64,000 nucleotides of DNA from Halorubellus sp034808145. Its GTDB lineage: Archaea; Halobacteriota; Halobacteria; Halobacteriales; Natrialbaceae. The stretch spans positions 558,001-622,000 of the forward strand of contig NZ_JAXHGM010000002.1 in NCBI RefSeq assembly GCF_034808145.1, given 5' to 3'. Both the position numbers and the translations under genes were made by a program. Positions 58,100 to 64,000 of the stretch are shown here, piece after piece (the stretch's first letter is position 1; each line of letters begins with the position of its first letter). The notes beneath the pieces are model-generated. The model was not told the DNA's origin and ran no database searches. It saw nothing but the letters and a program-made list of their open reading frames with translations.

Positions 58100-59920
58100 A
58101 TGTTCCGGAAGGTTCTCGTCGCGAATCGCGGAGAGATCGCCGTTCGCGTGATGCGAGCGTGCGAGGAGTTGAATATCTCGACCGTCGCCGTCTACTCGGA
58201 GGCGGACAAGAACGGCGGACACGTCCGGTACGCGGACGAAGCGTACAAGGTCGGTCCCGCGCGCGCAGCGGACTCGTACCTCGACCACGACGCGGTCATC
58301 GAGGCGGCGCGGAAGGCGGACGCGGACGCCATCCACCCCGGCTACGGGTTCCTCGCGGAGAACGCCGCGTTCGCGCGGAAGGTCGAAGCCGAGGACGACA
58401 TCACGTGGGTCGGGCCGCGCGGCGACTCCATGGAGGAACTCGGCGAGAAGACGAAAGCGCGGAAGACGATGGACGCCGCCGACGTCCCCATCGTCCCCGG
58501 GACCACCGACCCCGTCACCGAACCCGAGGAGGTCGAAGCGTTCGGCGACGAGTACGGCTACCCGGTCGCGATCAAGGCCGAAGGCGGCGGTGGCGGCCGT
58601 GGGATGAAGATCGTGCACAGTGCCGACGAGGCCGCTGACCAGCTCGAATCCGCGAAGCGCGAGGGCGAAGCGTACTTCGACAACGACTCGGTCTACCTCG
58701 AACGGTACCTCGAGAACCCCCGGCACGTCGAGGTCCAGATCGTCGCGGACGAGCACGGGAACGTCCGGCATCTCGGCGAGCGCGACTGCTCGCTCCAGCG
58801 CCGCCACCAGAAGGTCATCGAGGAGGGGCCAAGCCCCGCGCTCACCGACGAGCTCCGCGAACAGATCGGCGAAGCCGCACGCCGCGGCGTGAAGGCGTCC
58901 GATTACGTGAACGCGGGGACCGTCGAGTTCCTCGTCGAGGAGGACCCCGAGCGCGAGGCCGGTGAACTCCTCGGGCCGGACACGAACTTCTACTTCCTCG
59001 AGGTGAACACGCGCATCCAGGTCGAGCACACCGTCACCGAGGAGCTCACCGGCATCGACATCGTGAAGTGGCAGCTCAAGGTCGCCGCCGGCGAGGAACT
59101 CGGGTTCTCGCAGGACGACGTCGACCTCGACGGCCACGCGATGGAGTTCCGCATCAACGCGGAGAACGCGGCGAAGGAGTTCCAGCCCGCCACCGGCGGG
59201 AAGCTCGTGACGTACGACCCGCCGGGCGGCATCGGCGTCCGCATGGACGACGCGCTCCGCCAGGGCGACACGCTCGTGACGGACTACGACTCGATGATCG
59301 CGAAACTCGTCGTCTGGGGAAGCTCTCGCGAGGAGTGCATCGAGCGGTCGCTGCGCGCGCTCGGCGAGTACGACCTCGAAGGCGTCGTCACCATCATCCC
59401 CTTCCATCGCCTCATGCTCACCGACGAGGCGTTCGTCGCGGGCACGCACACGACGAAGTACCTCGACGAGGAGATCGACCGCGACCGCATCGCCGAAGCC
59501 CAGGAGCAGTGGGGGACCGAGACCGTGGACGCCGACGACGAGGACGTCGTCGAACGCGAGTTCACCGTCGAGGTCAACGGGAAGCGCTTCGACGTCGAAC
59601 TCGAGGAACGCGGCGGAATGGCCATCCCGACCGGAAGCGGTGGCGACGACCGCCCCGAGGCAGCCGGCCCGAGCGGCGACGACGCCGGCGGCGGTGGCGG
59701 CGCGGTCGCCGGCGCCGTCACCGCAGAGATGCAGGGCACCATCCTCGACGTCGAGGTCGACGTCGGCGACGAGGTCGCCGCCGGCGACGTCCTCCTCGTC
59801 CTCGAAGCGATGAAGATGGAGAACGACGTCGTCGCCGACGCCAGCGGCACCGTCACCGAAATCGCCGTCGAAGAAGGCGAGAGCGTCGACATGGGCGACA
59901 CGCTCGTCGTTCTGGAGTAA
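58100..59920 (+). CDS. pccA: Biotin carboxylase/biotin carrier fusion subunit PccA
   Basis: The product (606 aa) carries an N-terminal biotin carboxylase (MFRKVLVANRGEIAVRVMRACEE, ATP-grasp core KAEGGGGGRGMKIV, catalytic segment RDCSLQRRHQKVIEEGPSPAL). A Gly/Asp-rich linker leads to a biotin carrier domain with the biotinylation site EAMKMEND at Lys572. It carboxylates biotin for the PccB transferase. ATG at 58100 matches the family start. It is the partner of pccB-pccX, separated here by about 6.2 kb, rather than adjacent. Confidence 0.95.
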   Translation: MFRKVLVANRGEIAVRVMRACEELNISTVAVYSEADKNGGHVRYADEAYKVGPARAADSYLDHDAVIEAARKADADAIHPGYGFLAENAAFARKVEAEDDITWVGPRGDSMEELGEKTKARKTMDAADVPIVPGTTDPVTEPEEVEAFGDEYGYPVAIKAEGGGGGRGMKIVHSADEAADQLESAKREGEAYFDNDSVYLERYLENPRHVEVQIVADEHGNVRHLGERDCSLQRRHQKVIEEGPSPALTDELREQIGEAARRGVKASDYVNAGTVEFLVEEDPEREAGELLGPDTNFYFLEVNTRIQVEHTVTEELTGIDIVKWQLKVAAGEELGFSQDDVDLDGHAMEFRINAENAAKEFQPATGGKLVTYDPPGGIGVRMDDALRQGDTLVTDYDSMIAKLVVWGSSREECIERSLRALGEYDLEGVVTIIPFHRLMLTDEAFVAGTHTTKYLDEEIDRDRIAEAQEQWGTETVDADDEDVVEREFTVEVNGKRFDVELEERGGMAIPTGSGGDDRPEAAGPSGDDAGGGGGAVAGAVTAEMQGTILDVEVDVGDEVAAGDVLLVLEAMKMENDVVADASGTVTEIAVEEGESVDMGDTLVVLE

Positions 59921-60001
59921 GCTAGGGCCGCGCGCCTCGCTCCACCGCTCCTGCTAGCTCTTCCAGTCGAGGCCGGCTACCCGTCCAGCGTCCGGGTTCG
60001 G

Positions 60002-60916
60002 TCAGTCGTTCACCATCGCTTGCTCGTCGTCGACCGCGTGCTCCGCCGGCATCCACCCGGTGCGGACGAGTGCCTCTTGAAGCGACCGCGGTTGGACGTC
60101 GAGGTCCGCGAGCGGCGCCGGGTCGAGTCGGAACCCGCCGAGGTCGTCGTACCACGCGTACAGCCCCGCGGCCAGCGCCCCGAAGCGCTCGCGCTCGCGA
60201 GCGTCCGTGACGTGCTCGGCCACGACGTCGTGCCCGCGGACCGCCGCGAACCCCTCCGCGACCTCCGAGAGCGTCAGAAGGTCCCCGGCGAGGTCGAGGT
60301 GCACGCCCGCGTACGTCTCGGGGTGCGCGAACGCCGTCGCGGCGACCCGCCCGACGTCGTCCACGTCCACGACCGCGAGGAGCGTCTCCGGCTCGACCGG
60401 CCACGCGATCCGTCCGTCCTCGATCTGGTCGCGCTGGCGCTCGAAGTGCTGCACGAACACCCCCGGCCGAATCACGGTGTACGTCAGCTTCGACTCCTCG
60501 AGGTACGTCTCGACACGCTGCTTGCCCGAGAGCGCCTCCACGCCGCTCGCCTCGAGACGATTCGCCCCCATCGCCGACCCATACACCAGGTGATCGAGGT
60601 TCGCGTTGACAGCCGCGTCCACGAACCCCCGACCACGGCACGCTTCCGTATCCGCCCCGCCGTCAGTCGGCGACGTCACGAGGAACGCCGCATCCACCCG
60701 ATTCAGGTGCTCGCGGTACGAAGCAGGATCGTCCAGATCGCCCTTCACGACCCGGACGCCGCGGTCCTTCAGGCTCGCGACCCTCCGACGCGCACCGTAC
60801 GGATGCCGCGTCGTCGCCGTCACCGCGAAATCCCCATGCACGCCAGAGAGTAGGTGGTCGATCACCGCACTCCCCTGCCGGCCGGTCGCACCGACGACGA
60901 GAACTTTCTGTGTCAT
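60002..60916 (-). CDS. NmrA-like NAD(P)-binding protein
   Basis: The product (304 aa) is an atypical SDR of the NmrA/HSCARG type. The Rossmann motif VLVVGATGRQGSAVIDHLL is at the N-terminus, followed by basic residues typical of NADP binding (TTRHPYGARRRVASL). VVKGDLDDPASYREHL and LTYTVIRPGVFVQHFERQRDQIEDGRIAWP match the family. The catalytic Tyr/Lys pair is not evident, so it may sense redox state rather than catalyse. Start at the ATG at 60916. Confidence 0.87.
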   Translation of the reverse strand: MTQKVLVVGATGRQGSAVIDHLLSGVHGDFAVTATTRHPYGARRRVASLKDRGVRVVKGDLDDPASYREHLNRVDAAFLVTSPTDGGADTEACRGRGFVDAAVNANLDHLVYGSAMGANRLEASGVEALSGKQRVETYLEESKLTYTVIRPGVFVQHFERQRDQIEDGRIAWPVEPETLLAVVDVDDVGRVAATAFAHPETYAGVHLDLAGDLLTLSEVAEGFAAVRGHDVVAEHVTDARERERFGALAAGLYAWYDDLGGFRLDPAPLADLDVQPRSLQEALVRTGWMPAEHAVDDEQAMVND

Positions 60917-61098
60917 CCCACGCACGTATGACCTACGTTCCCATTACTAAGCGGCCGCTACCCACGAGTAACGCCACGTTGCACGCCCCCGCTTCCGCGA
61001 GCACAACTCGCTCGAGCCCGATACCCCACGACTCGCAGCATCGACCATGGGAACCAGCAGGCACCGCCCCTAAGTCCCCCAGCGCCTAACTCTCCACC

Positions 61099-61449
61099 GT
61101 GACCGCCGAGAACACCGACGAGGACGACGCGGACACCGCGACCATCGTCGTCCTCGACGGCGACGACCGCCACGAACTATCGGTCCAACCAGAACGAACC
61201 GTCCGCGACGCCCTCCTCGACGCCGACCTCCCCCCGTACACGCGACTCACCGAACGCGCCAACTGCCGCGGCCGCGGCCTCTGCGCCACCTGCGGCGTCC
61301 GACTGCACGACGACACCGACCCCGACCACTGGCACGACGCACTCGCCGACCGCTTCGGCTACCCACGACTCTCCTGTCAGATTCAGATACAAGACGGCCT
61401 CGTCGTCGAACTCGACACCGAGAAACGAATCTGGGGCCACCGAGAGTAG
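61099..61449 (+). CDS. 2Fe-2S ferredoxin
   Basis: The product (116 aa) has a ferredoxin fold with cysteine pattern C-x5-C-x2-C (NCRGRGLCATCGVRL) plus the downstream Cys in LSCQIQIQD, which bind one [2Fe-2S] cluster. The spacing is that of adrenodoxin-type ferredoxins rather than the plant type. The acidic N-terminus is a haloadaptation. It begins at GTG 61099, with a TAAGT element about 29 bases earlier. It could supply electrons to the P450 at 53.4 kb; that is inference only. Confidence 0.85.
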   Translation: MTAENTDEDDADTATIVVLDGDDRHELSVQPERTVRDALLDADLPPYTRLTERANCRGRGLCATCGVRLHDDTDPDHWHDALADRFGYPRLSCQIQIQDGLVVELDTEKRIWGHRE

Positions 61450-61771
61450 TACGTCGACAGGAGGTCGGGGTCGCCTGCTCAGTCCGCCCCACACTGGAAC
61501 CCGGCGACCACGTCGACGCCTGTACAAACGCCGACAATGAGCACCTCTCACCACACTCCCCACACCCCCACGACGACGCCGGCTCCAGCAACCCGTGCGG
61601 TCGCTCCTCGAACGACGACCCACCTACCGGACAGTACAGGTCGACGAACGCCTCCTATATACCCACTAATCGTCACCCGACTCACACCAGAATACAGTCG
61701 CGTTCTCACGCAATGAAACCACGTACCCCAATCGACTCGCCACGCTCACCGTCGGAATCTGCTGAAAACTA
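61450..61771. other. 322-base intergenic region before the tRNA scar
   Basis: No gene is recognised. A strong TATA-like CTATATACC lies around 61657-61665, pointing plus-wards, with no credible gene after it. This may be a promoter orphaned by the insertion event at 61772. Confidence 0.45.
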
Positions 61772-61810
61772 CTCCGTCAGGGATTCGAACCCTGGCCCTT
61801 GCCGTGAGAG
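61772..61810 (-). repeat. Displaced 3' half of tRNA-Glu (attachment-site scar)
   Basis: Read on the minus strand this is the 3' half of a tRNA: the anticodon-loop sequence CTCTCAC with CTC anticodon, stem GGCAA, T arm CAGGG-TTCGAAT-CCCTG and acceptor GACGGAG. The 5' half (a CTCCGTC-like acceptor, D arm and TTGCC stem) is missing. Such a half is the normal left-over when an element integrates at the anticodon loop of a tRNA gene and supplies a replacement 3' half at its other end. Confidence 0.78.
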
Positions 61811-62031
61811 CGCACATCCGCCCTACCGCACTCTAAGGCGTTCTGAGCGCGTTTCTTTTCCCGAATCGGCTGTTTTCGGCCGTGTGAGTACGAAATTGAG
61901 TTCGAAACAGAAAAAGAACCGGGTGAATTGCCGGACAGGCAAGTACGATTCGTTGGACTGCCCTCGGTCTCTCTCCGGACAGAGCACTGGCGCGGGTCAA
62001 AGGCGGCTCAAACTTCCTTCGGACTCGGCCG

Positions 62032-62192
62032 CTCTCGCGCATCTCGCCAGCGCGCTCGCCCCCTGTCAGCGCGGGAGCGAGTTCCAGCACGCCATGCTTG
62101 ACTTCGCCGCCGATGTCTGTACCGCCCGTACGCCACAGTGCGAGACGTGCCGGCTCAAGGAACGCTGCCGGAACTCCGGGTACGATGACTGA
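62032..62192 (+). pseudogene. mutY: MutY (A/G adenine glycosylase) 3' fragment
   Basis: Only the last ~50 residues survive: LAPCQRGSEFQHAMLDFAADVC followed by the [4Fe-4S] ligands C-x6-C-x2-C-x5-C (CTARTPQCETCRLKERC), ending in TGA at 62190. This is the C-terminal end of the catalytic half of MutY-type glycosylases, which excise A opposite 8-oxoG. The helix-hairpin-helix and catalytic Asp are absent, and the open frame upstream (to 61713) crosses the tRNA scar and codes for nothing recognisable. It is a truncated remnant and not functional. Confidence 0.7.
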
Positions 62193-62269
62193 TCGGGTGC
62201 GTCTCGAACGATGAGTCCGATGTCGATCTCGTCATCTGGTCTACCATATTACACGCCGGTATAGAAACC

Positions 62270-62299
62270 GTGATTTCCGAAATCGTGATTTCTAAAATC
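62270..62299. repeat. Two tandem 15-base palindromic units
   Basis: GTGATTTCCGAAATC (62270-62284) is followed directly by GTGATTTCTAAAATC (62285-62299). The first contains the perfect palindrome GATTTC-C-GAAATC; the second is a one-sided variant. They stand in an AT-rich stretch between the mutY and tnpB remnants. They may be operator or iteron-like sites. Confidence 0.6.
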
Positions 62300-62310
62300 G
62301 AGAGTTCTAT

Positions 62311-62703
62311 TTGAGTGGAGGAGATTCGGAGGAATTCGTTGGTCAGGACGTCGAACTCGACCAGCAGACGTGCCACGCCTGTCAGCACATCCGGTATAGG
62401 CCCCATCAGGGCACGTTCCGATGTACGAATGAGGAGTGTTGGGTGTCGGAGTACCAAGCGGACTTCAACGCAGCAGCGAACATAGCCAGCCGGCTGAATC
62501 CGTGGAGACAGAGCCTGCCTTGGAAATCGGCGGGTGATGACTCGCCTCGGAGCGGGGGCCAGTGGCAGGCCCACGAAGACACGTCACTGAGCGAGGGACT
62601 CCCATCTGAGAAGTGGGCTTCCGATGACAACGTGTCGTTTAGATCACCACGTAATGTGGGAGCGGGGACGACGCGGGAGATCGGTGACGCGAACACGTCT
62701 TGA
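62311..62703 (+). pseudogene. TnpB/OrfB (IS200/IS605-type) C-terminal remnant
   Basis: The frame (130 codons) keeps the C-terminal zinc ribbon of TnpB, with TCHACQH and FRCTNEEC (second pair C-x4-C rather than C-x2-C) followed by YQADFNAAANIASRLNPW. There DFNAA.NI carries the third acidic residue of the RuvC nuclease. The downstream SLPWKSAGDDSPR tail is typical of haloarchaeal OrfB. The N-terminal ~300 residues with the other catalytic acids are gone, so it cannot cut DNA. No tnpA is present. Confidence 0.75.
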
Positions 62704-62748
62704 AACCTCAATCCAGCATATTGCTGGCATTCCACCTCTGCTGGAAGC

Positions 62749-62778
62749 CCCGGCGTTCACGCCGGGCGAGGATGTCAC
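62749..62778 (+). repeat. IS200/IS605 right-end hairpin
   Basis: CCCGGCG-TTCA-CGCCGGG (62749-62766) is a perfect 7-bp stem with a 4-base loop, followed by CGAGGATGTCAC, the usual right terminus of haloarchaeal IS200/IS605 elements. It confirms that the 62311 remnant is the tail of such an element. In intact copies this end also gives the 3' part of the TnpB guide RNA. Confidence 0.65.
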
Positions 62779-62840
62779 CTTACTCTGCGGGTTCCGTCCC
62801 TGAAGACGGAGGTGGCGTCGAATCCGGGAGAAAGGAATAA

Positions 62841-64000
62841 ATCATTATCGCAATAATCATTATCCAGAGTCTGACCTTCTACGACCGGACGGAGGAGCTA
62901 GATGCTCTCGAAACGGCGTACGAGTCGCCGGGCCACGACGTCTACGTCGTCTACGGCCGACGTCGCGTCGGGAAAACCGAACTCATCAAGAAGTTCTGTA
63001 CCGACCGGTCGCACATCTACTTCCTCTCGGCTCAGGAGGCTGAACATCGTCAGCGTGAGAAGTTCGTCGAGAAGGTCGCCGACTACTTCGACGACCGCGT
63101 TCCCCGCATCGACGGCTGGGACGACGCCTTCGACTACCTCGGCGAGAAGCTCACCACCGAACGACTCGTCGTCGCCATCGACGAATTCCCCTACCTAGTC
63201 GAGGAAAACGACTCCCTCCCGTCCTACCTCCAGTCATTCGTCGATAAACACCTCCAGCAGACGGACTCGATGCTCGTGCTGTGTGGGTCGAGCGTGAGCA
63301 CGATGGAATCCGAAGTGCTCGGTCACGAGAGCCCGCTGTACGGTCGCCGGACGGGACAGATCGACCTCCAGCCATTCACCTTCCGCCAGGCCCGCGACGT
63401 CATCACGTACGACCTCGAACGCGCAATCCAGTCGTACGCCGTCACTGGTGGCACGCTGATGTATCTCTCCCTCTTCGACTACGAGCAGCCTCTCAAGTCT
63501 AACATCCAGACCCGGATGCTCTCCCCGACGGCCGTGCTCTACAACGAACCGGAGTTCCTCCTCCGGACCGACCTCCGGAACCCTGCGCGGTACATGAGTA
63601 TTCTCGAAGCGATTGCGACCGGCCACACGACGCCCAACGAGATATCGGGGGCGACGGGTATCGATGTCGGCCCGCTATCGAAGTACCTTCAGACCCTTCG
63701 CCGCCTCCGGTTGATCGACCGCGGGGTGCCCGTGACGGCGTCGGCGAAGCAATCCAAGCGCTCGCGGTACCTCGTCGTCGACGAATTCCTCCGGTTCTGG
63801 TTCCGGTTCGTCGAACAGAATCGTTCCAGCATCGAAGAAGCACCTGGCGTCGTTTACGACGGAACCATCGAACCCCACCTGTCCGATCACACAGCAAAGA
63901 CGTTCGAAGACGTCTGCCAGGAGGCCGTCTGGGAGGCCATCCGCCGTGGCGAACTCGGGCCGTATTCCGAGGTTGGACGGTGGTGGTACGACGAAGAGGA
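62841..64000 (+). CDS. Archaeal ATPase (Arch_ATPase/DUF234 type), 5' start unclear, 3' cut by window
   Basis: The frame is open from 62841 (just after TAA) to the window end. It encodes a P-loop ATPase of the archaeal Arch_ATPase family: FYDRTEELDALETAYES, Walker A YGRRRVGKTELIKKF, Walker B LVVAIDEFPYLVEE, then GSSVSTMESEVLGHESPLYGRRTGQI. A winged-helix segment follows (NEISGATGIDVGPLSKYLQTLRRLRLIDRGVPV), then the DUF234-like part (RYLVVDEFLRFWFRFVEQNR). No ATG, GTG or TTG lies between 62841 and the first conserved residues; the candidates are CTG at 62871 or an ATA/ATT codon. It is either initiated unusually or 5'-damaged. Such ATPases often travel on archaeal mobile elements. Confidence 0.8.
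   Translation, partial: MIIAIIIIQSLTFYDRTEELDALETAYESPGHDVYVVYGRRRVGKTELIKKFCTDRSHIYFLSAQEAEHRQREKFVEKVADYFDDRVPRIDGWDDAFDYLGEKLTTERLVVAIDEFPYLVEENDSLPSYLQSFVDKHLQQTDSMLVLCGSSVSTMESEVLGHESPLYGRRTGQIDLQPFTFRQARDVITYDLERAIQSYAVTGGTLMYLSLFDYEQPLKSNIQTRMLSPTAVLYNEPEFLLRTDLRNPARYMSILEAIATGHTTPNEISGATGIDVGPLSKYLQTLRRLRLIDRGVPVTASAKQSKRSRYLVVDEFLRFWFRFVEQNRSSIEEAPGVVYDGTIEPHLSDHTAKTFEDVCQEAVWEAIRRGELGPYSEVGRWWYDEE

Larger units (their letters stand above)
61811..64000. mobile_element. Inferred integrated element, left part
   Basis: The tRNA half-gene at 61772 points with its missing 5' side to the right, so the element should extend rightwards from there to an intact tRNA-Glu beyond the window. Inside the visible 2.2 kb are broken genes (mutY fragment, tnpB fragment), AT-richer DNA and an archaeal ATPase gene common on mobile elements. 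No integrase is visible, so the extent is inference. Confidence 0.45.

Noticed and set aside
61772..61850. A complete tRNA gene on the minus strand
   Set aside because: The 5' acceptor strand, D arm and 5' anticodon stem cannot be found; only the 3' half folds.
61713..62192. A 159-codon protein gene
   Set aside because: Its middle is the antisense of the tRNA half and its start lacks any conserved sequence; only the C-terminal MutY piece is real and it is truncated.
62249..62299. CRISPR-like repeat
   Set aside because: There are only two adjacent units with no spacers and no cas genes.

Overview
The window is a contiguous piece of a haloarchaeal (class Halobacteria) chromosome. Supporting signs are very high G+C with strong third-position G/C bias, hyperacidic proteins, mostly leaderless genes with a TATA-like element about 25-30 bases before the start codon, Tat and lipobox signals in secreted proteins, and archaeal hallmark genes: dph5, trm5, the GHMP-type shikimate kinase, pelA, the RqcH/NFACT homologue, elp3, cdc48, priS, gins51, HTH-10 (Bat-like) regulators and the haloarchaeal pccB-pccX pair. 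I do not assign a genus.

Layout. 1-5.8 kb: dph5 (cut by the window start), trm5, tRNA-Thr(CGT), a Tat-exported beta-propeller, a small membrane protein, uridine kinase and a conserved hypothetical. 5.8-11.6 kb: envelope and secreted proteins, including an FG-GAP-like propeller, a polytopic membrane protein, a lipoprotein with two P19/Tp34-like domains and a C-terminally anchored surface protein. 11.7-17.6 kb: small proteins, a CNNM-type DUF21/CBS protein, an APH-fold kinase, a beta-carbonic anhydrase and a NikR-type regulator. 17.8-20 kb: shikimate kinase overlapping chorismate mutase, and an MBL-fold hydrolase. 20-24.5 kb: a large RND exporter joined stop-to-start to a TrmB-family regulator. 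24.8-29.7 kb: pelota, a universal stress protein, a membrane protein and the NFACT/RqcH homologue, a ribosome-rescue neighbourhood. 29.9-36.9 kb: histidine kinase plus HalX response regulator, a HExxH lipoprotein, elp3, panB and an alpha/beta hydrolase. 37.1-39.7 kb: a minimal Hsp20-like protein and Cdc48, preceded by a strong TATA box and a perfect CTAAC-N5-GTTAG palindrome. 39.8-46.7 kb: a DJ-1/PfpI protein, peroxiredoxin, gins51 and priS (overlapping), a membrane-anchored EEP-nuclease-fold protein and an SDR. 46.8-50 kb: two NSS transporters in tandem. 50-61.5 kb: pccB-pccX, later pccA, interspersed with an ACAD10-like kinase, a P450 facing an HTH-10 regulator, two methyltransferases, a second HTH-10 regulator, an NmrA-like protein and a 2Fe-2S ferredoxin.

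The character changes at about 61.77 kb. There the 3' half of a tRNA-Glu (minus strand, anticodon loop to acceptor) stands alone. To its right, base composition drops and genes are broken: a mutY 3' fragment, a decayed TnpB/OrfB with its right-end hairpin, tandem short palindromes, and an archaeal-ATPase-family gene with no normal start codon that runs off the window. The simplest reading is that an element integrated into a tRNA-Glu gene, left the old 3' half as its left attachment site, and continues past 64 kb.

The most rewarding items are the heat-shock-like operator on the hsp20-cdc48 operon, the tRNA-Glu attachment scar with its debris, the RND exporter with a triplicated extracellular module and co-transcribed TrmB regulator, the duplicated P19-like lipoprotein, and the RqcH-pelota neighbourhood. 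No CRISPR array, rRNA or intact transposase is present. I saw no complete new defence or mobile system; the strongest candidate for one is the part of the integrated element beyond the right edge.
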